Source: Sedimenticola sp. (GTDB lineage Bacteria > Pseudomonadota > Gammaproteobacteria > Chromatiales > Chromatiaceae). Taken from it: a stretch of 64,000 nucleotides of DNA. How positions within the stretch are numbered: position 1 is the stretch's first letter; each line of letters begins with the position of its first letter. Location of the stretch: assembly GCA_027068915.1 (NCBI GenBank), contig JAMOLT010000013.1, forward strand, positions 1 to 64,000. Reading direction: 5' to 3'. Positions 45,654 through 56,175 of this stretch are shown here, piece after piece. A program made the translations under genes and the position numbers. A model generated the notes under the pieces. The model was not told the origin of the DNA. It ran no database searches and saw only the letters and a program-made list of their open reading frames with translations.

Positions 45654-48600
45654 TCAATACCTCTTCAGCAAGCTCCCCCGCCGCGCTGACATCAACCCCA
45701 GAGCCAGCAACAACATCCCAAGCAGCAAGATACCCATTCTGGAAAGCGTGGGCACGGCTACCGGCTCGGAGTTGACAGCCGTTTGCGCCACACTGGCGTT
45801 GTTTCCGGGGTTCGGATCCGGCGTACTTGAGGATACGCTGGCGGTATTCACCAGGTCACCCGATATCCCCTGATCCACGGTTACTTCTATGGTATAGGTC
45901 TTGCTGGAGCCGACGGGGATGTCACCCAGATTGCAGTCAGGAACCCCCATGGGATCATTGTCACAACCCGTGGTAGCCACCGGACTCATTCCTGCGGGCA
46001 AGCTGTCGTTTACCACGACATCGCGGGCATCACTGGGACCATGATTGGACACCTCAAGGGTGTAGACGATGGTGCCGCCGCCCTGTATATACTGCACATC
46101 GCTGACCTTGGTAATGCGCAGATCAGCCGCCGCACCTACAGTCGTCGGTTCGGTTGCGGTGTTGTTGCCACCATCCGGATCCGGCGTAGTGGCGCTGACA
46201 ACCGCTGTGTTGGTCAAGGTGCCGCTGACGCCAGCGTCCACCTCCACAGTTACCGAATAGCTTACGGATGCACCGACAGCCAGATCACCCAGGTTGCAGC
46301 TGGGCACCCCATTGGGATCATTGGCACAGCCACTGGTGGAAACCAGGGTCATACCGGCAGGCAGCGTATCTTCCACTGTGACGCCAACGGCGTCACTTGG
46401 GCCGTCATTGCTCACCTGGATGGTATAGACAACCTGATCACCGGCATTGACCGGATCCACATCATCAGACTTGCTGATGCGCAAATCAGCCGCCGCGCCC
46501 ACGGTGGTGGGTTCGGTGGCGGTGTTGTTGCCTGTATTGGGATCCGGAACCGAGGAAACCACAGTCGCAGAATTGGTGAGCGTACCAGCCACACCCGGGT
46601 CTACGGTTACCGCTACGGTATAACTCTTGCTGGTTCCCGCAGCCATACTGCCAAGATTGCAGCTGGGCACTCCCGCAGGATCATTGTCGCAACCCGTACT
46701 TGACACAAAGGTCAAACCCGCTGGCAGGGTATCCGTTACCACCACATTCGTGGCGTTACTGGGGCCATCGTTGAACACCTGCAGGGTATAGATAACCGTG
46801 TCACCAATGCGAACCGGATCAACATCATCCACCTTGGTAATGCGCAGATCGGCGGCAGCACCAACGGTTGTCGGTTCTGTCGCTGTGTTGTTGCCGGTAT
46901 TTGGATCTGGCGTGGTGGCACTAACGACCGCTGTATTGGTCAGGGTGCCACTGACTCCCGCACCAACCTGGACAGTCACGGCATAGCTGGCGGATGCGCC
47001 GACGGCAATCGTACCCAGATCACAATTGGGGACACCGCCAGGGTCATTACTGCAGCCGTTGGTGGAAATCAGGGTTACCCCCGCCGGCAGGGTATCGGTT
47101 ACCGCCACCCCGGTTGCATCGCTGGGACCGTCATTGGTGACTACGATGGTATAAACCACCTGATCACCGGCATTGACTGGATCTGCGCTGTCGGTTTTGG
47201 CAATGCGCAGATCGGCAGCCACATTTACGGCTGTCGGTTCTGTGGCCGTGTTGTTGCCCGCATCGGGATCCGGCGTGGTGGCGCTGACGACCGCTGTATT
47301 GGTGAGCGTGCCGCTGGCACCGGAACCCACCTGCACGGTTACCGTATAGCTGACAGTTGCGCCGACCGCCAGGTCACCCAGACTGCAGTCGGGTACGCCA
47401 GCCGGATCATTGGCGCAACCGCTGGTGGAGACCAGGGTCACGTCGGCAGGCAAGGTATCCGCCACGCTCACGCCGGTTGCATTACTGGGGCCGGCATTGC
47501 TCACTTCAATGGTGTATACGATCTGGTCACCAACGGATACGGGATCTACATTGTCAACCTTGGTAACGCGCAAATCCGCAACCTGACCAATATCCGTCGA
47601 TTCATCGGTAACATTGTTGTTTGGATCCGGATCGGGCACCGATGCGCTTACACTCGCCGTATTGGTCAGGGTGCCCGTAGCGCCCTGATCAACCTGCACC
47701 GTGATGGTATAGGAGACCGTACCATTCACCGCCAGATCACCCAGCGAACAAATGGCGACGCCACTGGGATCCTCCGCACAACCACTGGTGGAGACCAGAG
47801 TCAGGCCTGCCGGAAGGGTATCCGTTACCACCACATCGGGCGCCATGCTGGGACCGGCATTCTGCACTTCTACCGTGTAGGTGAAGGTATCACCCGCAGC
47901 AACGGGATCAGCACTGTCCACCTTGGTAATGCTCAGATCCGCATTTTCGATGGGCACCACCGTGGGATCCAGGGGATCCGGGGTGGATGGATCGTTCGAG
48001 GGAACCTGCGGCAACTCATTGGAATCCGCCAGCGCCTGGTTCACCAGCTCGACAACGCCGGGTGCCAGGGGATCCGGAATGACCACATCGTATTCAATCG
48101 TCACCTGCCCCTGCACCGGGACAACAGGGAAGCTGACCTGTACAGCCGTATCCCCGGCGGTATTGCCTAGGGCAATAACGCCACCGGGAGCAACTACGGA
48201 GCCCGCCTGGAAGTCACCATTGCTGTCCGGCACATCATTGACCACCAGGTTGGTGGCATCGGCAAGGCCGGTGTTGGTGATGGTAACGACATAATGAATG
48301 CTGTCTCCCGGCGTGGTGCTGCCGGAGCCATCCGCATCCACGGTGCGTGTGGCCGTTTTGTCCACCACCAGCTGGGGCAGGCTCAGGGTATCGCTGCCAT
48401 CCACGTCCGGCATTTCACGCTCATCCGGATCCACGCCAGGCAAGGTGGTGGTAACGGTATTGGTGGCCAGATTGACCACCGTCGCCGGCGCTCCATCCGC
48501 CAGGGGAACGCTGAATACAAAGGTGACAGTTTCACCCGGCTCTACGGAATTCGCCGGCGCCGAGGAAGCCGCATCGGCAGCCATCAGCACTGTGGTTTCC

Positions 48601-51600
48601 GTGGCGCCTGGGCCGGCAGCCGTGGTCAGGGTAAAGCCCGCCGGAACGGTTACCGGACTGATGTTGGCCGTATCCCAGTTGCCACTGTCGAGAATATCTT
48701 CGATTTCGATATCAAAGGCTGGCGCGGTGCCATTGTTGGTGATGTTCACCGTCATGGTCACAATACCCGCATTCAGGCTCATGGTCTTGGCGACCGCCAT
48801 GGCCGGCTCCACAACATCGATGTCTGCGGTATCACTCAGGGTACTGCCCGCGCCATAGGTCATGGTTGCGGTATTGGTGAGCTGATCGCCATCGACATTC
48901 TCTGGCACATCGATCACCCTGCCCGTCACTGTAACCGTAATCAGATCATTTGCATCATCGGCATTGTCCGGCGTATTGGTTACGGTGCCAAAATCAATGC
49001 TCACGGTGTAGGGGTCGGGCGATGTGATCACCGGAGCGCCAGTGCTGACATTGCCGCCCAGACTGATCACCGGGTTGCCCACGATCTCGATAAAGCCCTG
49101 ACCCGGGGCCCCGGCCGGCATGAGATCGGAAAGGACCACATTTTCGGTTGTTCCTTCCACAAATTTCAGGGTGATGTCGTAGGTAACCAGCTCACCAATG
49201 GTCAGATCCTGAAGCAGGCCATCATGGAAAGCCTGACCGGTATCCGCCAGGCTGGTGCTGGAAACCACCTTCACCAGTGTCGGCGCCAGTACGGTAACCT
49301 GGGCGCTGGTGGAGCCGGTATTGCGGCGTGTTTCTCCCGCGGTATACACCGGTGTGGAATCATAGCGCCAGTCGGCCACGTTGCTGAGGGTTTCGCCAGG
49401 CATGGCCAGCAGATCCACTTCCACCTGATAGGTAATGGTGCAACTGCCGCTGGCAAGCGCCAGGGTGGGTATATCGAATACCACCACCGGCGGCATGTTC
49501 GCCGCTGCGGAAGAATCCACGCTGGCGCCACAACTGCCTCCCACCGTTGCATCGCCGATCCAGTTCATCAGGGCAAAGCTGCCATCATTGGCCAGGGTAT
49601 CACTGATCTGGATATTGAAGGCATCCGCAGTGGAAGCCGCCTGATGCTGCACGGTGATCTCGAAGGTGACCTGATCACCTGCGTCCACCAGCAAGGGAGC
49701 GCCGCCCAGGGCCTGCTTGCTGATATTGAGCAAGGGCTCCACCAGATCCACCGCGGCGGTGCCGGAGACGCCGCCCGGATTGTCTGCATGGGTCAGGGTC
49801 GCCGTGTTCACCAGGTCATCATCAGCGCCCCCCTGGTTGAGGGCGTTGTCCACGACCAGCGCCACAACTTCAAAGACAATCTCATCATCCACACCACCGG
49901 CACCGCCGGGGGCGTTGGTGATGTCTCCAAGGTTCCACTGGGCCTGGTCACGGAAACTATCGCCGTTATCGTCGCAACCCGGCAGGCAGTCGTCACCGGC
50001 GGCACCCACAGTCGCTCCCGAACCAATGGCAAGTTGGGAACCGATGGAAACAATGCGGGAACTGACCACCTCCAGCACCACATCGGTAGTGGGGAGCTGA
50101 TCGATCATTACCGCGTTGCGCGTCACCCCTTCCGGAATGGTGGCGACAAAGCGGTAGGTCACGGTTTCACCGATGGTCAGATCCGGCTCGGGACCATTGA
50201 TACCTGTACCTGTTGACGCTTCCGAAGTAGCGAAAACGCTTTTCAGCAAGCCGGCTTCCGTCACCGTAATCTGGTGATTGTCACTGACGCTGCCGCTGCG
50301 CTCGTTAGGATCGGCATCCGCTGGCAGGGAGTCCCAAGCAAGCTGGGCCTGGTTGGTGAGCACCGAACCGGGCGCAACGTCTGTGCGCAAGGTGGCCTGG
50401 AACTGAATGCTGCAAATATCGCCTACGGGCAGGTTATCGAAACTGGCATTGAGACCAACACCATACGGGTCGGCATCATTCAGAACCGGTGCTACGGCGC
50501 AGCTGGCCGCAGGCACGAAAATCAGGCTGGCGGGCACATAGTCAAACTGGGTATTGTCCACCACATCGCTCATCACCAAGTCAAAGGCTTCTGCGGATGA
50601 TCCCGGCTGATGCTGGATAGCGATGGTGAAGATGATCAGATCTCCCGCATCTCCACTGGTTTCGTTTCCGCTCTTGTCCACCTGCAGCTGAGGCTCCACC
50701 ACATCCACATCCACGCTGGCGGTAGCCGTCAGGCTGGGACCGAACTGCACCTGGGCGTTGTTGGTCAACTGGTTGCCATCGACGTTCCCCGCCACATCAA
50801 CCAGTCTGGCGGTAAGCTCGATGATGATCCGGTCATCATCATCCGTAACGCCATCGGTGGCGCTGTTGGTTACCTGGCCAAAGTCCCAGACTATGGTGTC
50901 ATCGATTCCGTCTCCGAGGTTGGCGTCGGAAATGACGCCGGCGGGCGCATTGGCGGTTGTCAGATTGGCTCCCGTAACAATGGAGTCGATGCTAACCACT
51001 TCCATCACGCCGGCGGCGCTGGCCGGCAGGGAATCGGTGATCACGATCTGTGAACTCACGCCTTCCGGCACCGTCACTACCAGCCGGTAGGTGGCGGTCT
51101 CACCGATGGTGAGATCTTCAACGCCCGGATTGTGTTCCCCTGCCCCGGTGCTGATCTCGGAGGTACTGATCAGGCTCTTGCCCATGACCGCCCCGGAGAT
51201 GGGCAGGTTGACCGTACTCTCGGCATGATAGTCATTGCCGCTGCCACAGGCATTGGGATCTGTGGCGGCGGTGCGCTCACAGGAATCGGCGCTGTAACTG
51301 GAAAGCGGGCCGGAAACAGTTCCCGGCTGGCCTGTCCAGTCGACACCAGCGGTATTGGGCAGGCTCGAACCGGCCTGCACGGTGGTATTCAGGGTAACCT
51401 GGTACTGAATACGGCACTCTTCACCCACGGGGAACTGCACCCAGGTCGCCGAAAGCGTAGGCGCAGCGGCATCGTCCAGGGTCACGGCCGACGGGCAACC
51501 GCTACTGATGGCAAGACTTCCGCCAACATAGGTGGTTTCGGCATGCAGGGTGTCCGACAGCACCAGGTCATAGGCATCGCTGACATTGGCACCGGCGGGG

Positions 51601-54551
51601 TTGTTAACAAACCACTCATAGGTGACTGTATCTCCCGCATCGTAACTGCCACCACCGATGATGCTTTTTACCAGCTGGAGGTTGGGCTCTTCAACGGCGA
51701 TATCCGTCGCCTGGGCCGTCAAATCCTGATTGCCACCATCGCGTATGTAGCGGAACCTGGCGCTGTTGTTCTTGGCGTCCCCGCGGTTACTGTCGGTATT
51801 GTTGAGCACCACGACATCATAGGCAATGGTGATGGTCTCGGGTGTTCCATCGACAGTATCACTGTTGGTGATGGCGCCGAAATCCAAATCCAGCGTTCTT
51901 CCACCATTGGTTACGCTGGCATTTGCCAGCACCCCGGCAAAACCACCTGCAACGCTGGTGGCCAGTCCGGCAGAAGCATTGATGCTGGCGTTCGTCCCCA
52001 GATCCACAAAGGCCAACCCGGGATCCAGCACATCATGCAGGGCAGCGCCATTGCTGACGCCTTCCGGCAGGGTGATAGTCAGGGTATAAGGGAACACATC
52101 CCCGATGGTGGCGCTGGCCGCCACCGTCGTCTTGGTAAAGGTTGGCTCGGCGACAGTTACGCTGGCCGTATCAGTGATGGCCGGAAACGCGGCGGCTCCG
52201 GGCTGGGAGGCCCAGGTCGCCGATCCGGTATTGGTGATCACCCTGCCCGGCTCCACACTGCCGGCAAGCGTACACTGCACCTGGATCAGGGCGGTATCCG
52301 CCCCATAGGGCGCGCCGATACTGCCATCATTGGCGGCCAGTGGATCGGTCAGCTGCAATGCACCGGCAAAGGCGCTGCCTACAGCAAGGGAGGAAGCCAG
52401 GCCATTGCCCGCTCCATCCGTCACGGATAGCAGAACACACCCCGTCAGAAGACCGGCTGGCTGGCCAAGGTCATCTGTCACGCTGATGTCATATGCCAGG
52501 GCACCACCGATATTTTCCACGGTAAACTGATAGACCACCTGATCACCGGCATCCGCGCCACTGAGATTCCCGTCTACCGGCAAGGTGGCGGGAGGCGGGG
52601 AAATGCTACCGTTGCTACTGATCGCAATCCCTTTGGTGAACGCCAGCTCCGGCGCCCGCACATTCAGCTCGACCAGGGTAAGATCCACCAAAGGCGCCAG
52701 CGGCGTGTTATTGGTGCTGGCCTGAAACAGGTTACTCAGATGCAGACCATCCGCAAAGGGATCATCCTGCACCACCATGTCGATATCCACCGCGACAATC
52801 TGGGGAGAATTGGTATTGACATCCGCCAGAGTCAAAGACAGGCTGTTGGCGGCAGAATCGATACTGATACCCGGGGTGATATTCATGGTATCTGTGGCCG
52901 CCTGGCGAATATCATTGCCATAGGTCAGATCCAGGGTATTCACATCGAACACCGGCAGCGGGAAGAAATCCTCGAACACGATATCGGAAGTATCACCCGA
53001 TGGAATGCTCATGCTCAGGCGGAAAGTCACTATGTCTCCAGGCTGATACTGGGCCTGGGGATTGAGGATTTCCTTGGTGATGGCCGGGGCATTCACTACG
53101 GCGGTAGCGGCGCTTTGATTGGTGCAGCCGACAGCGCCGGCAACCAGGCCATAGGTAATTTCCACAGCATTGGTGAGTGGATCACGCGCCTTCACCGTAT
53201 CGCCATTGTTGTAGAGATCGAGAACGAGCGCCGAGTAGGTAAGGGTCAAACTGGAGCCGGAAGCGATATTGCCACCAATTGCAGTGGTCACATCATAGAC
53301 GACGGAAGTGGTTCCATTCGCATTGTTGGTTACTACCGGCGCGATGGCTACCGGCGCACCGTTGTAGCTCAAAGATCCGTGCGCAAAGCTGTCCAGACCA
53401 TCGGGCAACAGATCACCAAGCAGCAAGGCGTTCACCGTACCGAAATCGCTGACCTGGATGTTCAGCGTATAGGTCAATGTATCCCCAGGCACCATCGCGG
53501 CGGGAGACACCGACTTCTGTACAGTTACATGCTCAGCGGAGATCACGGTGTTGTCCGTTTGCTGCGCAATACTGAGATAGCTGCCGGGATTGGCAGGTAA
53601 ATCTTCCCGCTGTGCATCAAAAGTGGCTGCGTTGATCACATCGGATTGGCTACAGACAGACTCGTCCAGTATGTCGGTAATGTAGGCCTGATAAGTGACC
53701 ACTACATCATTGCTTGCGGTGGTGCCTGTGGCCTCGGTGCAGGAAACAGAAATATTGGGTAACGCTACAGTGGGAACACAGCCGCTGCCGCCGCTGATAT
53801 TGATGGAGCCCACCACATATTGCAGAGCCGCCGGCAATGCATCGTTGAACTGCAGGTTGCGAATCGTACCGCCGTTGGCGATATCCGCATTCAGCGTATA
53901 AGTATAGGGCCAGGAAGCACCGGGAGGGCGCTCGGTTTCCGGTGTATCGTCAACTTTGGAAAAAATCACGATCACGGGGGTTACTGCTGCGGTGATTTCG
54001 GTGCCGGCAATGGGGCCATTGTCACCCGTGGCGGTGTCACCGAACTCATACATGGGCGTCATATGCACATCCAGAGGCACACCAATGGCCGCTGTCTGAT
54101 CGATAGTGGCGCAAATATTGATGTTAATTGCCGGCGCGCCGGCTACCAGTGAGCCAACTGGCGGCTGCAGGGTGATAAAGGTATATCCTGCCGGCCCGGT
54201 AACCGTTTCATCGCTGATGGGATCGATCAGATCCGGCGGGAAAGTTCCCACCATCTGGGCGGTAACCCCGGCACCCAGGAAATCCGCAGAATCAAAGGAA
54301 ATCCCGGATGGCAGCTTGAGGCGCAAATACGGCCCAAAGCCCGGCGTGCCAGCATTACTCAAGGGAGCATCAAAACAAAACTGTTCCCCGGCGAAGCTCT
54401 CTGCCGGCAGATTGTTCAGATCCGTAACCGGGGTGGCTGCGGCAGCAATCCCCGGCATCATCAGCGCCAGCAACAATAGTGCCTTGAGCAGCATGCGGTG
54501 TGCCATCAGGCTCCGCTGTGAAATACTGGAACTGCCATATGAATCCTTCAT
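45654..54551 (-). CDS. 2965-residue DUF11-repeat surface protein with IPTL-CTERM-like tail
   Basis: Signal peptide within residues 1-40 (MLLKALLLLALMMPGIAAAA). The body is built almost wholly of DUF11/TIGR01451-type beta-sandwich repeats. The N-terminal two thirds alternate two kinds of module: one beginning like DLTIGETVTYR and one like VEPxLxVxK...DAGD. The last third has six near-identical repeats of about 121 residues (ADLRITKVDxxDPV...YTLPAG...NNTATEP). The C-terminus VPTLSRMGILLLGMLLLALG followed by ARR is an IPTL-CTERM-like sorting signal, recognised by an exosortase-related system not present in the window. It should be a long surface filament or adhesin. An antisense frame of up to 640 codons is a by-product of the repeats. 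Confidence 0.9.
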   Translation of the reverse strand: MKDSYGSSSISQRSLMAHRMLLKALLLLALMMPGIAAAATPVTDLNNLPAESFAGEQFCFDAPLSNAGTPGFGPYLRLKLPSGISFDSADFLGAGVTAQMVGTFPPDLIDPISDETVTGPAGYTFITLQPPVGSLVAGAPAININICATIDQTAAIGVPLDVHMTPMYEFGDTATGDNGPIAGTEITAAVTPVIVIFSKVDDTPETERPPGASWPYTYTLNADIANGGTIRNLQFNDALPAALQYVVGSINISGGSGCVPTVALPNISVSCTEATGTTASNDVVVTYQAYITDILDESVCSQSDVINAATFDAQREDLPANPGSYLSIAQQTDNTVISAEHVTVQKSVSPAAMVPGDTLTYTLNIQVSDFGTVNALLLGDLLPDGLDSFAHGSLSYNGAPVAIAPVVTNNANGTTSVVYDVTTAIGGNIASGSSLTLTYSALVLDLYNNGDTVKARDPLTNAVEITYGLVAGAVGCTNQSAATAVVNAPAITKEILNPQAQYQPGDIVTFRLSMSIPSGDTSDIVFEDFFPLPVFDVNTLDLTYGNDIRQAATDTMNITPGISIDSAANSLSLTLADVNTNSPQIVAVDIDMVVQDDPFADGLHLSNLFQASTNNTPLAPLVDLTLVELNVRAPELAFTKGIAISSNGSISPPPATLPVDGNLSGADAGDQVVYQFTVENIGGALAYDISVTDDLGQPAGLLTGCVLLSVTDGAGNGLASSLAVGSAFAGALQLTDPLAANDGSIGAPYGADTALIQVQCTLAGSVEPGRVITNTGSATWASQPGAAAFPAITDTASVTVAEPTFTKTTVAASATIGDVFPYTLTITLPEGVSNGAALHDVLDPGLAFVDLGTNASINASAGLATSVAGGFAGVLANASVTNGGRTLDLDFGAITNSDTVDGTPETITIAYDVVVLNNTDSNRGDAKNNSARFRYIRDGGNQDLTAQATDIAVEEPNLQLVKSIIGGGSYDAGDTVTYEWFVNNPAGANVSDAYDLVLSDTLHAETTYVGGSLAISSGCPSAVTLDDAAAPTLSATWVQFPVGEECRIQYQVTLNTTVQAGSSLPNTAGVDWTGQPGTVSGPLSSYSADSCERTAATDPNACGSGNDYHAESTVNLPISGAVMGKSLISTSEISTGAGEHNPGVEDLTIGETATYRLVVTVPEGVSSQIVITDSLPASAAGVMEVVSIDSIVTGANLTTANAPAGVISDANLGDGIDDTIVWDFGQVTNSATDGVTDDDDRIIIELTARLVDVAGNVDGNQLTNNAQVQFGPSLTATASVDVDVVEPQLQVDKSGNETSGDAGDLIIFTIAIQHQPGSSAEAFDLVMSDVVDNTQFDYVPASLIFVPAASCAVAPVLNDADPYGVGLNASFDNLPVGDICSIQFQATLRTDVAPGSVLTNQAQLAWDSLPADADPNERSGSVSDNHQITVTEAGLLKSVFATSEASTGTGINGPEPDLTIGETVTYRFVATIPEGVTRNAVMIDQLPTTDVVLEVVSSRIVSIGSQLAIGSGATVGAAGDDCLPGCDDNGDSFRDQAQWNLGDITNAPGGAGGVDDEIVFEVVALVVDNALNQGGADDDLVNTATLTHADNPGGVSGTAAVDLVEPLLNISKQALGGAPLLVDAGDQVTFEITVQHQAASTADAFNIQISDTLANDGSFALMNWIGDATVGGSCGASVDSSAAANMPPVVVFDIPTLALASGSCTITYQVEVDLLAMPGETLSNVADWRYDSTPVYTAGETRRNTGSTSAQVTVLAPTLVKVVSSTSLADTGQAFHDGLLQDLTIGELVTYDITLKFVEGTTENVVLSDLMPAGAPGQGFIEIVGNPVISLGGNVSTGAPVITSPDPYTVSIDFGTVTNTPDNADDANDLITVTVTGRVIDVPENVDGDQLTNTATMTYGAGSTLSDTADIDVVEPAMAVAKTMSLNAGIVTMTVNITNNGTAPAFDIEIEDILDSGNWDTANISPVTVPAGFTLTTAAGPGATETTVLMAADAASSAPANSVEPGETVTFVFSVPLADGAPATVVNLATNTVTTTLPGVDPDEREMPDVDGSDTLSLPQLVVDKTATRTVDADGSGSTTPGDSIHYVVTITNTGLADATNLVVNDVPDSNGDFQAGSVVAPGGVIALGNTAGDTAVQVSFPVVPVQGQVTIEYDVVIPDPLAPGVVELVNQALADSNELPQVPSNDPSTPDPLDPTVVPIENADLSITKVDSADPVAAGDTFTYTVEVQNAGPSMAPDVVVTDTLPAGLTLVSTSGCAEDPSGVAICSLGDLAVNGTVSYTITVQVDQGATGTLTNTASVSASVPDPDPNNNVTDESTDIGQVADLRVTKVDNVDPVSVGDQIVYTIEVSNAGPSNATGVSVADTLPADVTLVSTSGCANDPAGVPDCSLGDLAVGATVSYTVTVQVGSGASGTLTNTAVVSATTPDPDAGNNTATEPTAVNVAADLRIAKTDSADPVNAGDQVVYTIVVTNDGPSDATGVAVTDTLPAGVTLISTNGCSNDPGGVPNCDLGTIAVGASASYAVTVQVGAGVSGTLTNTAVVSATTPDPNTGNNTATEPTTVGAAADLRITKVDDVDPVRIGDTVIYTLQVFNDGPSNATNVVVTDTLPAGLTFVSSTGCDNDPAGVPSCNLGSMAAGTSKSYTVAVTVDPGVAGTLTNSATVVSSVPDPNTGNNTATEPTTVGAAADLRISKSDDVDPVNAGDQVVYTIQVSNDGPSDAVGVTVEDTLPAGMTLVSTSGCANDPNGVPSCNLGDLAVGASVSYSVTVEVDAGVSGTLTNTAVVSATTPDPDGGNNTATEPTTVGAAADLRITKVSDVQYIQGGGTIVYTLEVSNHGPSDARDVVVNDSLPAGMSPVATTGCDNDPMGVPDCNLGDIPVGSSKTYTIEVTVDQGISGDLVNTASVSSSTPDPNPGNNASVAQTAVNSEPVAVPTLSRMGILLLGMLLLALGLMSARRGSLLKRY
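45780..47943 (-). repeat. Six tandem DUF11 repeats of about 363 bp
   Basis: Six consecutive in-frame units each start with AD-LRI-K and contain GPSxAxxVxVxDxLPAG, TSGCxNDPxGVPxCxLG and TLTNTAxVSxxxPDPxxGNN. They are strongly similar at DNA level, so copy number may vary by recombination. Confidence 0.9.
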
Positions 54552-54699
54552 AAACCCCTAACCTTGCTTCTTTAAGTTTTTAGATAAACGCGCGTAAAAC
54601 TACCCTTTCGCCCACAATATGCACACTTATTTCGTGGGAAAACCCAAAAAATCCCCAATATCTACCCAATATCTACCCATAACAACTGTGACGCACTTC
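54552..54699. other. Spacer between giant protein start and kinase end
   Basis: 148 bases containing a direct repeat CCAATATCTACCCAATATCTACCCA near 54654-54678 and no gene. It must hold the promoter of the giant protein on the minus strand and the kinase terminator; neither is clear. Confidence 0.35.
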
Positions 54700-56112
54700 T
54701 CAAATGCCCGCATGGCCTTCTGACGCAGCCGGTAGAAAAATCCTTGCCACAATTATTCCGGACTCACAGCCTAACTCAACACTGCCGCCATGCTCTTCCA
54801 CAACGCGTTTGACCAATCCCAGGCCAAGACCAGTACCCCGCGCCTTGGTAGTAAAAAAGAAGTCGAACACATGATCCTGTACTTCCTGCTCCAATGCTTT
54901 TCCCTGGTTGCTGACCGTGAACACCAGTTTGCCGTCGACCGCCTCCAGGGAAACGTTGATTTCGCCCCCTTCTGGACTGGCTTCTCTGGCATTTTTCAAC
55001 AGATTCAAGAAAACCTGCTGCATTTTTTCGCTATCCAGGCGCAATGCCGGGCACCGGGGACATTTGCTGCGGATCAACCGCAGGTTTTTTTCCGCCAGCA
55101 GCGCCTCTTCCAGGGCCAACACCTTGTCCAGCAAAGCATCCAGCGCCACTGGCTGCTCATCCCGGACAACAGGGTGAACGTATTCTAGCGTCTGACCAAG
55201 CATGCCCTCAAGGCGATCCACCTCTCCCACTACGAGATCAAGCCGCTGTCTTTCCCGGCTGCTGAACCCCTCACTGCGCCTTACCGCAGACAATGCGAGT
55301 TTGATCGACGCCAGAGGATTGCGCATTTCATGGGCCAGCACCGAAGCGGTCTGGCCGATGGTGGCAAGGCGCGCCTGATCGAGCAATCGCTCATGGGCCT
55401 GCTTCAGCTCCCGGGTGCGGGCTTCCACTTGCTGCTCCAAACCGGACTCATAGCGCCGCCCCACCCAGCGCAGCACCAAAAACCCCAGCAAGCCGATAAG
55501 CCCATAGGTAATTAGCAGCACCAGATCCAGATGCAAATGCAGCTCATCCATAAGAGCAAGCAAATCAGACAAATCACTGCTGACACCCAGACTCCATTGC
55601 TGAGCACTGCGTTCGGGCATGGTCAGAGGCTGCATAGACAACAATTCGGTAGTGCCGGAACCGCTACTGCGCCATCCGGTTCCACTCCAGTCACCCAGAT
55701 CCGGAATGGGGCTGCCATCAAACTGATGTACCGGGCCACCCACCAGGCGAGATACGGGATAGGGAAGCATTTCCCTTGCCGAGCTGTCGGCAATCACCTC
55801 CCCCGCAGTACGATCAATCAGAAAAAGACGTATGCCAAAAGGCTCGGAATGCTCGATGAACTCCTGGAAGTTTGCAGTAATAGTCGCTGCCGGAACCCCA
55901 TCCTGAAAACTGTGCTCCAGCAGTGGCCGCATCTCGGCAAGAACCTCCTGATTGTGATTGATGCCATGCTCTACCAGCTGTTCCTGTAGATAATCGATAA
56001 TATGCCTGCCACCTACCAAACCAATGGTGACGACAACAGCCAGCATCAGCAAAAAACTGACAAGAGAAACCGTAAGGGGCTTCTGGTTTCGTATAAGACT
56101 TTTCAGGGACAC
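54700..56112 (-). CDS. Membrane sensor histidine kinase
   Basis: About 470 residues from a GTG at 56112. The frame is open upstream, but the region overlaps the divergent regulator gene. Two transmembrane segments (about 14-33 and 195-215) enclose a periplasmic sensor domain of about 160 residues. A short coiled linker leads to the HisKA box LAHEMRNPLASIK (His near residue 261), then NLLKNAREAS (N box) and TGLGLGLVKRVVEEHGG (G box). It should autophosphorylate and pass phosphate to the divergent response regulator. The sensor domain has no recognised family. No HAMP domain is obvious. Confidence 0.9.
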   Translation of the reverse strand: MSLKSLIRNQKPLTVSLVSFLLMLAVVVTIGLVGGRHIIDYLQEQLVEHGINHNQEVLAEMRPLLEHSFQDGVPAATITANFQEFIEHSEPFGIRLFLIDRTAGEVIADSSAREMLPYPVSRLVGGPVHQFDGSPIPDLGDWSGTGWRSSGSGTTELLSMQPLTMPERSAQQWSLGVSSDLSDLLALMDELHLHLDLVLLITYGLIGLLGFLVLRWVGRRYESGLEQQVEARTRELKQAHERLLDQARLATIGQTASVLAHEMRNPLASIKLALSAVRRSEGFSSRERQRLDLVVGEVDRLEGMLGQTLEYVHPVVRDEQPVALDALLDKVLALEEALLAEKNLRLIRSKCPRCPALRLDSEKMQQVFLNLLKNAREASPEGGEINVSLEAVDGKLVFTVSNQGKALEQEVQDHVFDFFFTTKARGTGLGLGLVKRVVEEHGGSVELGCESGIIVARIFLPAASEGHAGI

Positions 56113-56175
56113 TTGCGTACACTCAGCATCAATACCATAGGCACAATATAACACTACACCGGAGCAGTTTTTCCC

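Noticed and set aside
45780-47943. CRISPR-like regular repetition
   Set aside because: The period is about 363 bp, in frame, and encodes DUF11 protein repeats; no short repeat-spacer structure exists.
48294-50216. 640-codon plus-strand open frame (and others at 51132-52430 and 4394-5347)
   Set aside because: Antisense to long repeat-protein genes; the frame is open because of the biased codon pattern of the true minus-strand gene and shows low-complexity H/G/R/I-rich translation without domains.
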